The notes: generated from the letters alone by a model not told the origin. A DNA stretch of 64,000 nt from Lentibacter sp. (GCA_016744435.1 JADGEJ010000006.1:1-64000), one strand, 5' to 3'; positions 55,854 to 64,000 are shown, numbered from the stretch's first letter. Made by a program: numbers and translations.

Positions 55854-55980
55854 GACATAACCTTTCACCCGCATGGCGAGCGTTTATCGTTTTATCTTGG
55901 AAAAACCTATACGCCCGGATGGGCAGGATTGACGTCTAGATAGGCATCAAACAGAATTGAGTCAATGAAAAGGAGAGGTG

Positions 55981-56413
55981 AAACAACCAGCACTCTTTGC
56001 AAGAAATCTTATCCATAAGGCCAGCGCTTGGCTCTTCATTAATAAGAAAGAAAGATAGAAAGGATGATGATAAAGTAGGGACAGCGTTTTCTGTGGATTA
56101 TTTTTTTATCCTCAAGTTTCCCGAGAAGAGAAAGCACGGTTTGGAAATTTGTGGATAGAAGTTCTTAGAAGCAAGAAAGCAGTGAATACTTAGGAAAACC
56201 TAGTAACCCTAGACAATGGGCTCTGTGGAAATCTCTTGTATAACTCAACACCACTACATTTTCTTCACAAGAAGAAATTATCCTTCTCCACCGTTGATAG
56301 AAACCTTGAAACAACTCCAAACTTGGCCAAGTTATCCCAATCTCCCAGATATGTTGGAATTCATCCACTTTGTGCATTAAGTGTTCGTTAACATTTCAAC
56401 GGGGTTATCCACA
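55981..56413. other. Candidate chromosomal replication origin (oriC)
   Basis: The 559-bp gap between divergent rho and maf is AT-rich and holds no credible gene. DnaA-box TTATCCACA is perfect at 56405-56413. One-mismatch forms lie at 56009 (TTATCCATA), 56092 (minus, TAATCCACA), 56106 (TTATCCTCA), and 56150 (minus, CTATCCACA); weaker ones are at 56278 and 56332. A purine-rich AT stretch (56041-56080) is a possible unwinding site. parAB, two parS sites and the rho/maf gene order support it. The segment 55854-55980 holds only the rho leader. Confidence 0.65.
56377..56391. promoter_or_regulatory. CtrA-type binding site in the putative origin
   Basis: TTAA-GTGTTCG-TTAA followed by C: an exact TTAA-N7-TTAAC, the site of the alphaproteobacterial cell-cycle regulator CtrA. 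It is 13 bp from the perfect DnaA box and 21 bp from the maf start codon. Confidence 0.55.
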
Positions 56414-57012
56414 TGGCACGGCCAATCATCTTAGCATCGAGCTCTCAGATCAGAGCTGATATTTTGACAGCGGCTAACGTAGTATTTGATGTTGTTAAGC
56501 CTCGGGTAGACGAAGAATCGCTTAAAGCAGCGCTTGATTCGGAGGATGCAAGCTCGCGCGACATCGCCGATGCTCTTGCGGAAGCGAAAGCGCAGAAAGT
56601 GGGAATGAAACACCCGGAGGCTTTGGTTTTAGGCTGCGATCAAGTGCTTAGCTTTGAAGGCAAGGTTATGTCTAAGCCGCAAGACATCAGTGAAGCGCGC
56701 CTCCAGTTGGAACAACTATCCGGGCAGAAGCATACGCTGCTCTCGGCCATCGTGATCTTTCACGATATGCGCCCTATCTGGCGCCATGTCGGCCAAGTCA
56801 GGTTGCATATGCGCGATATTTCAGATGCATACAAAGAAGACTATCTCGCAAGAAATTGGGACAGTATTAAAACCTCAGTTGGCGGCTATAAACTAGAAGA
56901 AGAAGGGGTACGCCTGTTTAGCAAAATCGAAGGCGACTACTTTTCTGTACTAGGTTTGCCGCTCATCGAGCTGACAAACTATCTGACACTCTCAGGAGAC
57001 CTAGAGGGATGA
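56413..57012 (+). CDS. maf: Maf-like nucleoside triphosphate pyrophosphatase
   Basis: 199 residues. ILASSSQIRADIL matches the Maf SXSXRR(K/A) loop, although the usual second Arg is shifted; GCDQVLSFEGKVMSKP supplies the catalytic Asp and Lys. Hydrolyses non-canonical or modified nucleotides. The ATG overlaps the last base of the DnaA box, and only a GGGG 8 nt upstream could act as ribosome-binding site. First of a maf-aroE-coaE-dnaQ run with ATGA overlaps. Confidence 0.9.
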   Translation: MARPIILASSSQIRADILTAANVVFDVVKPRVDEESLKAALDSEDASSRDIADALAEAKAQKVGMKHPEALVLGCDQVLSFEGKVMSKPQDISEARLQLEQLSGQKHTLLSAIVIFHDMRPIWRHVGQVRLHMRDISDAYKEDYLARNWDSIKTSVGGYKLEEEGVRLFSKIEGDYFSVLGLPLIELTNYLTLSGDLEG

Positions 57013-57845
57013 CATTGAAAAAGATACCACTTGCTGGCGTGATAGGGTCACCCATAGCGCATTCAAAATCTCCTGCTTTGCACACACATTGGCTAAGAAG
57101 TTACGGAATAGCAGGACACTATGTTCCTGTTGATATAGCCTCTGATGATCTAGTGGATGCGATAAAGATGTTACCGAAGATGGGTTTTGTCGGCGTGAAC
57201 ATTACGGTGCCATACAAAGAAGTAGTGATGAACCTTGCTGATCTGATCACAGATCGTGCGGCGCTTATTGGCTCAGCGAACACGCTCATTTTCCGCAAAG
57301 ATGGCAAAATACATGCCGATAACACTGACAGCTATGGTTTTATTCAGAATTTGCGCCAGAAAGCCCCGAATTGGCAGCCAAAGTCTGGCCCGGCAGCGCT
57401 TCTTGGCGCAGGTGGCGCTGCCCGAGCTGTTATCGCGGCATTGCTTGATGTGGGCGTGCCGGAAATACTGATCTCGAACAGGACACGCTTGAGGGCAGAA
57501 AAGCTCCGCGAAGACTTTGGTAGTCGTTTGAAAGTCGTTGATTGGGTTCAGGCCGGCAACATGCTTGAAGAAGCGACGACAGTAGTGAACACAACATCTC
57601 TTGGTATGCTTGGTAAGCCAGAATTACGTGTTCCGCTTGACGGGCTACAACCCGGCGCTTTGGTAACAGACCTGGTCTATACACCCTTGCAAACACATTT
57701 GCTGAACGAGGCAGAGAAAGCAGGCTGTCACACAGTTGATGGGCTGGGGATGTTGTTGCACCAAGCGGTGCCGGCGTTTGAGCGCTGGTTTGGAGTGCGT
57801 CCAGAAGTAACAGACGAAACGCGCGCTACGGTGCTGCGCTCATGA
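57009..57845 (+). CDS. aroE: Shikimate dehydrogenase
   Basis: 278 residues. Shikimate-binding GVIGSPIAHSKSPALHTHWL and GVNITVPYKE (catalytic Lys), ADNTDSYGF (catalytic Asp), NADP motif LLGAGGAARAVI and DLVYTPLQTHLL. It reduces 3-dehydroshikimate in aromatic amino-acid synthesis. ATGA overlaps on both sides. Confidence 0.96.
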   Translation: MTLKKIPLAGVIGSPIAHSKSPALHTHWLRSYGIAGHYVPVDIASDDLVDAIKMLPKMGFVGVNITVPYKEVVMNLADLITDRAALIGSANTLIFRKDGKIHADNTDSYGFIQNLRQKAPNWQPKSGPAALLGAGGAARAVIAALLDVGVPEILISNRTRLRAEKLREDFGSRLKVVDWVQAGNMLEEATTVVNTTSLGMLGKPELRVPLDGLQPGALVTDLVYTPLQTHLLNEAEKAGCHTVDGLGMLLHQAVPAFERWFGVRPEVTDETRATVLRS

Positions 57846-58435
57846 CGTACCGCTTAGGCCTGACTGGCTCTATTGGCATGGGCAAATCAACGACGGCGAA
57901 GATTTTTGCGCAGCTTGGCTGTGCCGTTTGGGATGCCGATGCAGGGGTTCACCGACTATATCAAAAAGGCGGCGCAGCAGTGGCGCCAATGAAAGCCAAG
58001 TTTCCAAAGGCGATAGAAAACGAGGCAGTTTCTCGAGAGCGCCTTAAAGATATCATTGCCGAAACACCGCAAGCGCTGAAAGAAATAGAAGCTATCGTGC
58101 ATCCGCTTCTAGGCCACGACAGGGCTGCTTTCGTAGCAGGGGCAGGTGCCGATATTCTAGTATTCGACATACCACTCTTGTTTGAAACCGGTGGACAGGA
58201 ACGTATGGATGCAACAGTGGTGGTTACTGCCAGCGCCGACGAGCAACGCCGCCGCGTGCTCGAACGTGGAACGATGAGTGAAGCACAGTTTGAGGCCATT
58301 AAAGCCAAGCAAATGCCAGATGTAGAAAAGCGCGCGTTGGCTGACTATGTTGTTTTTACTGACACCGAAGAGCATGCCAAAAAGCAGGTGAAAGAAATCC
58401 TGAACGATATAGGGGCGAAGCTGGCCAATGCGTGA
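57842..58435 (+). CDS. coaE: Dephospho-CoA kinase
   Basis: 197 residues. P-loop GLTGSIGMGKSTTAKIF, DADAGVHRLYQKGG and the substrate segment VFDIPLLFETGGQERMD are typical. Last step of coenzyme A synthesis. It overlaps aroE by 4 bp and dnaQ by 8 bp. Confidence 0.96.
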   Translation: MTYRLGLTGSIGMGKSTTAKIFAQLGCAVWDADAGVHRLYQKGGAAVAPMKAKFPKAIENEAVSRERLKDIIAETPQALKEIEAIVHPLLGHDRAAFVAGAGADILVFDIPLLFETGGQERMDATVVVTASADEQRRRVLERGTMSEAQFEAIKAKQMPDVEKRALADYVVFTDTEEHAKKQVKEILNDIGAKLANA

Positions 58436-59123
58436 AATTGTACTGGATACCGAGACGACGGGCTTTGAGCCGGAACAGGGCGATCGTATTGTAGAAATCG
58501 GCGCTGTCGAGCTCTACAATCACATGCCGACAGGCGAAACCTACCATCAATATATTAACCCGAAACGTGGTATGCCGCAGGAAGCTTTTGCGGTGCACGG
58601 GCTCGGCGATGAGTTCCTAGCTGACAAGCCGGTGTTTGAAAGAATAGGGCAAGCCTTTCTGGATTTCATCGGCAATTCCAAGTTGATCATTCACAATGCG
58701 GCGTTTGATATGAAGTTTCTCAACGCCGAACTGGGCTGGATGGGCCTGCCGAAACTGCCGATGGATCAGGCGGTTGATACACTCGAGATCGCACGACGGA
58801 AGTTTCCGGGCTCACCGGCTTCACTTGATGCGCTTTGCCGGCGTTTCAACATCGACAACTCATCACGTACTTTGCACGGCGCTTTGCTTGACTCTGAAAT
58901 TCTTGCAGAAGTTTACCTTGAACTGATTGGCGGGAAGCAACCAGACTTCGGGCTGGCAACGGCCAGCGGCAAACCAACTGCGACCACAGAAATAGACAGT
59001 AGCTGGCGGCCAGGCGCACGGCCTACAGCTCTATCGCCTCGCCTAAGCGAAAAAGAAACCGCCGCTCATTTGACGTTTGTTAACGCAATGGGCGACGGCG
59101 CTATTTGGAAAAAATTTAGCTAA
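58428..59123 (+). CDS. dnaQ: DNA polymerase III epsilon subunit (proofreading exonuclease)
   Basis: 231 residues. DEDDh exonuclease: ExoI VLDTETTGFEPEQGDRIVEI, ExoII IHNAAFDMKFLN, ExoIII HGALLDSEILAEVY. A C-terminal tail with a beta-clamp and alpha-subunit contact region follows. It removes misincorporated bases. Last gene of the maf run; the convergent secB stop follows after 1 bp. Confidence 0.95.
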   Translation: MREIVLDTETTGFEPEQGDRIVEIGAVELYNHMPTGETYHQYINPKRGMPQEAFAVHGLGDEFLADKPVFERIGQAFLDFIGNSKLIIHNAAFDMKFLNAELGWMGLPKLPMDQAVDTLEIARRKFPGSPASLDALCRRFNIDNSSRTLHGALLDSEILAEVYLELIGGKQPDFGLATASGKPTATTEIDSSWRPGARPTALSPRLSEKETAAHLTFVNAMGDGAIWKKFS

Positions 59124-59124
59124 A

Positions 59125-59610
59125 TCAAGCGACGGGCGCTTGGCTCTCGGTTTGACGGCGCTGAAGTTCCTGACGGTAGAGCGCCAAAAAGTCGATTGTC
59201 TCGAGGTTGAGGGGCGGGAAGCCACCATCGCGAGTGATGTCTGATACAACCCGGCGCAAAAACGGGAACAACAGACGTGGGCACTCGATCAGCAAGAATG
59301 GGTGCAATTGGTCTTCTGCAACGCCTTCGATGTTGAAAAGGCCAACATAGTCAACTTCCAGCAAGAACAGCTTGGTGTTTTCGTCGCCCTTGTTAGTGGA
59401 CGTAATGTTAAGTTTGATAGCAACTTCATACTGATTTTCGACTTGGCGTTTCTTTGCATCAAGGTTTACCTGAACATTCACGTCAGGCGTAACTTCGCCA
59501 TCGACGCCTTTTTGAGCGAGAATATTCTCAAAAGAAAGGTCGCGGATGAACTGGTTGATTACGTTCAGCTTAACTTGTGGCTGCTCGGCAGCTGCACCAT
59601 TCTCGGCCAT
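59125..59610 (-). CDS. secB: Protein-export chaperone SecB
   Basis: 161 residues from the ATG at 59610, which has GGAG 6 nt upstream; an ATG at 59622 would add MEKK. Motifs INQFIRDLSFENI, FLLEVDYVGLFNI, LIECPRLLFPFLRRVVSD and DGGFPPLNLETIDF are diagnostic. It holds preproteins unfolded and hands them to SecA. A region of about 70 bp separates it from fxsA. Confidence 0.96.
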   Translation of the reverse strand: MAENGAAAEQPQVKLNVINQFIRDLSFENILAQKGVDGEVTPDVNVQVNLDAKKRQVENQYEVAIKLNITSTNKGDENTKLFLLEVDYVGLFNIEGVAEDQLHPFLLIECPRLLFPFLRRVVSDITRDGGFPPLNLETIDFLALYRQELQRRQTESQAPVA

Positions 59611-59679
59611 TTTTTTCTCCATCAGAAATAAGTTTGGGCCTGCTTTAACAGGGCGGGCCACAAGCCTCAATGCCTCCCT

Positions 59680-60162
59680 TTAGTGCTTTGTCCAACCAGA
59701 AGGTTTGTGCGTTGGCTGCTTAGGCGGTTCGACTTCTTCAAACTCACCATCAATTACTTCATCCTGAGGAGCGCGCTGTTGCGGGCCAGAATTATGATTT
59801 GCGCTGAAAGACTGAACGGTTATGCGGTTGCGCAGGTATTTGATCATCAAGGTTCGAAACGCCGGAATTAGCAGCAAGAACCCGACTCCGTCGGTAAAAA
59901 ACCCGGGTGTAAGCAGGAGTGCGCCTGAGAACAGGATCATTGCACCATGTGCCAGCGGCTCAGTCGGGTCACGCAACTCACCAAATGAGCGCTGCAGGTT
60001 GCTCAAAGCCAAAATACCTTGAGTTCGTAGCATCCACGTGCCGAGAACAGCGGTGAAAAGGACGATAAATAGCGTTTGCCAAAGCCCGATCGCTCCGCCA
60101 ACTTGTATGAAAAGGCCGATCTCGATCAGCGATACAGCGATAAACGCTATCAACAGCAACAT
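59680..60162 (-). CDS. fxsA: FxsA family membrane protein
   Basis: 160 residues. Three to four membrane segments (LLLIAFIAVSLIEIGLFI, LFIVLFTAVLGTWMLRTQG, GAMILFSGALLLTPGFFTDGVGFLL) ending in the FxsA-typical PGFFTDGVGFLLLIP, and a hydrophilic tail. The E. coli protein affects phage F exclusion; its normal role is unknown. AAGGAGTCC precedes the ATG. Divergent from the Tim44-domain gene. Confidence 0.9.
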   Translation of the reverse strand: MLLLIAFIAVSLIEIGLFIQVGGAIGLWQTLFIVLFTAVLGTWMLRTQGILALSNLQRSFGELRDPTEPLAHGAMILFSGALLLTPGFFTDGVGFLLLIPAFRTLMIKYLRNRITVQSFSANHNSGPQQRAPQDEVIDGEFEEVEPPKQPTHKPSGWTKH

Positions 60163-60267
60163 TATTTTGGACTCCTTGGTTCACTTGCGCGTAGTGGACT
60201 TGACCACGCCCATCACATACATATGTGCTGAAAGTGCTTATTGCCACGCTCACATCAAGAGGTCTTC

Positions 60268-60924
60268 ATGAATTCGCCTATTCTTCAACTTCTGGTTCTC
60301 GCCGGAATAGCTGTTTTTCTCATTATGCGCCTGCGCAGCGTGTTGGGAACGCGCGACGGCTACGAAGCGCCAAGAGCGCCCGTGCAAACATCAGATAACC
60401 GGAAACCCAAGTTTGAAGTGATAGACGGTGGCCCCGATGAAGACATTACCGATCACGTTGATGAGAACAGTGATGCAGCCAAAGCCTTTGCTAAGATGAA
60501 AACCGCGGAGCCTTCTTTTGGCGTAGGAACATTTCTTGGTGGCGCTCGTGGCGCATATGAGATGATCCTGATGGGCTTTGAACGTGGTGATCTAGCAGAG
60601 ATCAAACCGTTTCTTGCTGACGAAGTTTATGACGTTTTCGCACAAGTCGTTGAAGAGCGCGAAAAAAAGGGCCTGCAAATCGAGGCTGATTTTATTGGCA
60701 TTCGCGAAATGGCGATTGACGATGCAGATTTTCACGATGCCAGCAGCACAGCTGAGGTGAGCGTGAAGTTTGTAGCGGAGCTTACATCAATAGTGCGCGA
60801 CAACAGTGGCGAAGTTATCGAAGGTAAAGAGGGCAAGATTAAAACCCAGAAAGATATTTGGACATTCGAGCGAGTAATGGGCGCGAATGATCCAAACTGG
60901 ATACTTGTTGCCACGGGTGAATGA
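60268..60924 (+). CDS. Tim44/TimA-domain membrane-associated protein
   Basis: 218 residues from an ATG with AAGAGGTC 6 nt upstream. One N-terminal membrane helix (ILQLLVLAGIAVFLIMRL) and a Tim44-like domain (GAYEMILMGFERGDLAEIKPFL and TQKDIWTFERVMGANDPNWILVATGE, given here as separate stretches of the C-terminal half). It is related to the mitochondrial presequence motor subunit and is retained in alphaproteobacteria beside mltA and smr. ATGA-coupled to mltA. Confidence 0.88.
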   Translation: MNSPILQLLVLAGIAVFLIMRLRSVLGTRDGYEAPRAPVQTSDNRKPKFEVIDGGPDEDITDHVDENSDAAKAFAKMKTAEPSFGVGTFLGGARGAYEMILMGFERGDLAEIKPFLADEVYDVFAQVVEEREKKGLQIEADFIGIREMAIDDADFHDASSTAEVSVKFVAELTSIVRDNSGEVIEGKEGKIKTQKDIWTFERVMGANDPNWILVATGE

Positions 60925-61961
60925 AACGCGCACTTTTAGCAGCTATCTTCGTGGGGCTGGCCATGACCGATCCATCAACCGCCACAGAAGAAACAGACTA
61001 TCGGCTGCTTGAGTTTGCCGAGCTAGACGGTTGGGAAGAGGATGACCACCAAGCCGCCCTTGATGTCTTTCTAACCACATGCCGTGATATGAAATCACCC
61101 GACTGGCGCGCGCTGTGCAAAGCGGCGGCAAGCCAAACCAACGCAAAAACGTTTTTTGAGTTGTTCTTTAGGCCAGTCGAAATAGACGATGGCAAAGAAG
61201 CGTTGTTTACCGGATATTTCGAGCCCGAGCTCGAGGGTGACACCAAACCATCCAGCCGCTACCGCTATCCCCTTTACCGGATGCCGCCAGAGGCCAGAAC
61301 CAATCGGCCTTGGCTTTCACGGCGCGAAATGGAGGAAAACGGGGCCATGAAAAATCGTGGCCTTGAGATCGTCTGGGTTGACGATTCAGTTGAGCTATTC
61401 TTTTTGCAGGTTCAGGGATCAGGCCGCGTTCGGCTACCGAACGGGCGCTACATCCGCGTGGGCTATGGTGGTGCCAACGGTCATAAATACCGCTCTATCG
61501 GCGTCGAGCTGGTGCGGCGTGGCATCTATAATGCGCATCAGGTTTCTGCACAGGTGATCAAAAACTGGGTGCGGCGTAACCCTGTCGAAGGCCCAGAACT
61601 CTTGCGCCACAATCCGTCATATGTGTTTTTTCGCGAGGTCAACCAAGTGCCCGCCGACAAGGGGCCACTTGGCGCGATGAACCGCTCGGTAACGACAATG
61701 CGCACAGTCGCGGTTGACCCACGCCACACCCCACTCGGCGCACCTGTTTGGGTAGAAAAAGATGGTAAGAACAAGCTTCGTCGATTGATGATCGCTCAAG
61801 ATACGGGCTCGGCTATCAAGGGCGCACAACGTGCGGATATTTTCTTTGGAACAGGTGACCAAGCTGGTCGAGATGCCGGCCGTCTGCGAGATCCAGGGAG
61901 GATGGTTGTTCTGATGCCGATTCAACGCGCCTATGCTTACCTACCGGTAGATGCGCAATGA
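60921..61961 (+). CDS. mltA: Membrane-bound lytic murein transglycosylase A
   Basis: 346 residues with a signal peptide (MKRALLAAIFVGLAMTD...). MltA and 3D domains: FTGYFEPELEG, VQGSGRVRLPNGRYIRVGYGG and the C-terminal IAQDTGSAIKGAQRADIFFG with the catalytic Asp. It cleaves peptidoglycan to 1,6-anhydro products. No lipobox Cys is evident, so it may not be a lipoprotein here. ATGA overlaps with both neighbours. Confidence 0.94.
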   Translation: MKRALLAAIFVGLAMTDPSTATEETDYRLLEFAELDGWEEDDHQAALDVFLTTCRDMKSPDWRALCKAAASQTNAKTFFELFFRPVEIDDGKEALFTGYFEPELEGDTKPSSRYRYPLYRMPPEARTNRPWLSRREMEENGAMKNRGLEIVWVDDSVELFFLQVQGSGRVRLPNGRYIRVGYGGANGHKYRSIGVELVRRGIYNAHQVSAQVIKNWVRRNPVEGPELLRHNPSYVFFREVNQVPADKGPLGAMNRSVTTMRTVAVDPRHTPLGAPVWVEKDGKNKLRRLMIAQDTGSAIKGAQRADIFFGTGDQAGRDAGRLRDPGRMVVLMPIQRAYAYLPVDAQ

Positions 61962-62542
61962 GCCGACGTAAACTTCACAAGGATGAACTTGAGCTTTGGG
62001 GACAGGTAGCTGGTACGGCAGTTCCTATGCATCCAAAAAAGAAGGTGAACATCGCGGAGCGTGTAAACAGCAAACCACAGCGCTCACGGCAGGCAGAACC
62101 AGTAGCGCAGTTCGAGGTTGGTGTTCTTGGGCAAACCTATCAGCCAGCGCATGATATAGCGCCAGACATTCGTGCGGCCGTCCGCGCGGCTCCTCTGCAA
62201 ATGGACCATAAAAAGCACGCGAATATGAAGCGTGGCAAGATCAAGCCAGAGGCAAAAATTGATCTTCATGGTCTTACAATGGCCGAGGCTCACCCTAGGC
62301 TAAACGCGTTTATTATGAGGGCCTATACACAACAGAAGCGGCTTATATTAGTTGTGACGGGCAAGGGCAAAGAGCGCGACAATGGTGGGCCCATACCCGT
62401 GCGCTTTGGCGTGTTGCGCCATCAAGTGCCACATTGGCTTTCGATCCCGCCGCTTGCTCAGGTAGTCATGCAGGTTTCGGAAGCACATTTGCGGCATGGC
62501 GGCGGCGGGGCCTACTACGTTTATCTACGGCGTCAACGCTGA
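61958..62542 (+). CDS. Smr domain protein
   Basis: 194 residues. The basic N-terminal half is followed by a Smr domain with KIDLHGLTMAEAHPRL and LVVTGKGKERDNGG, and a C-terminal GGGGAYYVYLRR. Smr domains act as nucleases related to MutS2; stand-alone versions are of unclear role. Last gene of tim44-mltA-smr; 1 bp from the convergent rfbA stop. Confidence 0.92.
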   Translation: MSRRKLHKDELELWGQVAGTAVPMHPKKKVNIAERVNSKPQRSRQAEPVAQFEVGVLGQTYQPAHDIAPDIRAAVRAAPLQMDHKKHANMKRGKIKPEAKIDLHGLTMAEAHPRLNAFIMRAYTQQKRLILVVTGKGKERDNGGPIPVRFGVLRHQVPHWLSIPPLAQVVMQVSEAHLRHGGGGAYYVYLRRQR

Positions 62543-62543
62543 G

Positions 62544-63416
62544 TTAATCCAGCAAGCCAAGCAAATACTGACCGTATGAGTTTTTCGCAAACCCTTCGGC
62601 GCGTGCTTGTAGCTGTGCAGCCGAGATCCAGCCGCGAGAATATGCTATCTCTTCAGGGCTTCCAACTTGCAGACCTTGGCGTTCAGATAGCGTCCGAACG
62701 AAGTTACCGGCATCAAGTAGAGAGCCATGGGTGCCGGTATCAAGCCAGGCATAACCGCGCCCCATCTGCTGAACAGAAAGCTGACCGTCGTGCAGGTAGC
62801 TTTCAAGAAGAGAGGTTATTTCGAGCTCGCCACGTTCTGACACCTTCACTTGAGAAGCGCGCTGTGGAGCTGTCCCGTCTAGGAAATAAAGCCCGGTAAC
62901 AGCGTAAGATGAAGGGGCGATTGTAGGTTTCTCAACAATGGCCTGCACCGTACCGTCGGGGGCAAAGTCAACCACGCCGTAGCGTTCTGGGTCGGCGACA
63001 CGGTAGCCAAACACAGTACCGCCGACATCAACACTGTCAGCCGCCGCCAGCACTTCTGGTAAACCATGACCGAAGAAAATATTGTCGCCCAGAACCATCG
63101 CGCTGGGCGCCCCATCAAGAAAGTCTTCCGCCAGCAAGTAAGCCTGCGCAAGCCCGTCAGGCGAGGGCTGTTCGATGTATGTTAGCTTAAGGCCCCACTG
63201 GCTGCCGTCGCCCAAAGTGCGCTTGAACTGGTCTTGGTCTTGCGGCGTTGTGATGATCGCGATGTCGCGAATGCCGCCAAACATCAACACTGACAGCGGG
63301 TAGTAAATCATCGGTTTGTCGTAGATCGGCAACAGCTGTTTTGAGATGCCAATCGTGATCGGGTAAAGCCGTGTGCCCGACCCACCTGCGAGGATGATAC
63401 CTTTGCGTTTACTCAT
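62544..63416 (-). CDS. rfbA: Glucose-1-phosphate thymidylyltransferase
   Basis: 290 residues from the ATG at 63416; the frame is open further but only because rfbD is there. GIILAGGSGTRLYPIT, KPMIYYPLSVLMFGGIRDI and MVLGDNIFFGHGL mark RmlA. It makes dTDP-glucose, first step to dTDP-L-rhamnose. ATGA overlap with rfbD. Confidence 0.96.
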   Translation of the reverse strand: MSKRKGIILAGGSGTRLYPITIGISKQLLPIYDKPMIYYPLSVLMFGGIRDIAIITTPQDQDQFKRTLGDGSQWGLKLTYIEQPSPDGLAQAYLLAEDFLDGAPSAMVLGDNIFFGHGLPEVLAAADSVDVGGTVFGYRVADPERYGVVDFAPDGTVQAIVEKPTIAPSSYAVTGLYFLDGTAPQRASQVKVSERGELEITSLLESYLHDGQLSVQQMGRGYAWLDTGTHGSLLDAGNFVRTLSERQGLQVGSPEEIAYSRGWISAAQLQARAEGFAKNSYGQYLLGLLD

Positions 63417-64000
63417 GTTAGCTCTCTTATGACTTCTGCCAATGCGGGTTTCCAATTTGGTTGCATAATACCGAAATCTGACGCCAGTGAGGCGCAATCA
63501 AGCCGAGAGTTGAGCGGTCTTTTGGCGGGTGTCGGGTAATCGGTTGTTGGGATGCCCGTCACCGTAACCGAGCGGTTGGCCTGAGAAAAAATCTCGCTGG
63601 CAAACTCGGCCCAACTCACGTCAGGGGCACCAGAGAAGTGGTATGTTCCGCTGGTCTTGATGTCCTCAGCGACTTGAACACAAGCGCGTGCGATGGATGA
63701 GGCCGGGGTTGGCCCACCGACTTGATCAGCCACAATACTGAGCGCATCGCGGGTTTCTGACAAGCGCAGCATTGTTTTAACGAAGTTGTTGCCGTGCGCC
63801 GAAAACACCCAAGAGGTGCGCAAGATAGCGTGAAGCGCACCGCTGTTTCGAATGGCATTTTCGCCCGCAAGCTTGGTTCGCCCATAGGCATTGATCGGGC
63901 CGGTCTTGGCCTCGACGGTGCGAGGCTCTTTGCCAGTCCCGTCAAACACATAATCTGTCGAGATATGCACCAAAGGAACACCAAGTTCAGCGCAGGATTT
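63413..64000 (-). CDS. rfbD: dTDP-4-dehydrorhamnose reductase (5' end outside window)
   Basis: The frame runs off the right edge; 195 residues of the C-terminal part are visible, beginning SCAELGVPLVHIS. STDYVFDGTG and AYGRTKLAGEN (catalytic YXXXK) identify RmlD. It reduces dTDP-4-dehydrorhamnose to dTDP-L-rhamnose. It is coupled to rfbA by ATGA. A GTG at 63973 is internal, not the start. rfbB and rfbC are expected to the right. Confidence 0.95.
   Translation of the reverse strand, partial: KSCAELGVPLVHISTDYVFDGTGKEPRTVEAKTGPINAYGRTKLAGENAIRNSGALHAILRTSWVFSAHGNNFVKTMLRLSETRDALSIVADQVGGPTPASSIARACVQVAEDIKTSGTYHFSGAPDVSWAEFASEIFSQANRSVTVTGIPTTDYPTPAKRPLNSRLDCASLASDFGIMQPNWKPALAEVIRELT

Noticed and set aside
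56165..56377. 70-codon minus-strand frame inside the putative origin
   Set aside because: No ribosome-binding site or family, and it overlaps DnaA-box-like and CtrA sites; treated as chance.
59620..59665. GGCCTGC/GCGGGCC hairpin between fxsA and secB
   Set aside because: Short stem with a wobble pair and no T-run; could be chance.
1..64000. CRISPR arrays, intact insertion sequences, prophage or toxin-antitoxin pairs
   Set aside because: No regularly spaced repeats, transposase or integrase motifs, or paired small genes were found on reading both strands.

Overview
The window looks like chromosomal DNA of a marine Rhodobacteraceae (Roseobacter-group) alphaproteobacterium. The evidence is gene order and protein character: infB / mutT-argJ-ppiC / secA; rnd-lptC-lptA-lptB with hpf-ptsN and no rpoN; grpE-hrcA divergent from rph-rdgB-hemW; and parB-parA-rsmG-mnmG-mnmE-rho facing maf-aroE-coaE-dnaQ, followed by secB, fxsA, a Tim44-domain gene, mltA and smr. 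G+C appears moderate by eye; I did not compute it.

Layout. 1-15 kb holds housekeeping genes: infB (5' end outside the window), mutT, argJ, a periplasmic parvulin, secA, two exported proteins (one a substrate-binding/OmpA fusion), radC, dnaJ, dnaK and alkB. 15-26 kb is a surface-polysaccharide region: an ABC-2 export permease, the PAP phosphatase cysQ, galU, galE, four glycosyltransferases and a two-part sulfotransferase. Together these suggest a sulfated glycan. 26-30 kb carries ptsN, hpf, lptB/A/C and rnd. 30-31.2 kb is gene debris (lipase-like, RTX-like and ureG-like fragments) lying against the 3' end of a tRNA-Leu(CAG) gene. 31-44.5 kb holds an NDUFA9-like dehydrogenase, uppP, gltD, a GFA protein, gltB, mtgA, a glutathione S-transferase, queG and a lone hydantoinase-A-like gene. 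44.5-49 kb holds grpE/hrcA and rph/rdgB/hemW/DUF454.

49-62.5 kb looks like the replication-origin neighbourhood. parB, parA, rsmG, mnmG, mnmE and rho run leftward and maf, aroE, coaE and dnaQ run rightward, away from a gene-free AT-rich segment of about 560 bp (55854-56412). That segment carries one perfect DnaA box, several near matches and a perfect CtrA-type TTAA-N7-TTAAC site. Two perfect 16-bp parS palindromes lie 3 and 5 kb away, inside the 5' ends of mnmG and rsmG. The window ends in dTDP-rhamnose genes (rfbA, and rfbD running off the edge).

The observations most worth a second look are the oriC/CtrA/parS cluster, a pair of 59-bp repeats (52 of 59 identical) with four TGCA cores about one helical turn apart (upstream of radC and between gltD and the GFA/gltB genes), the sulfation/glycan locus, and the chimeric RTX-ureG debris. 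I saw no CRISPR array, intact insertion sequence, phage or defence system. All statements rest on reading sequence and translations; no database search was run.
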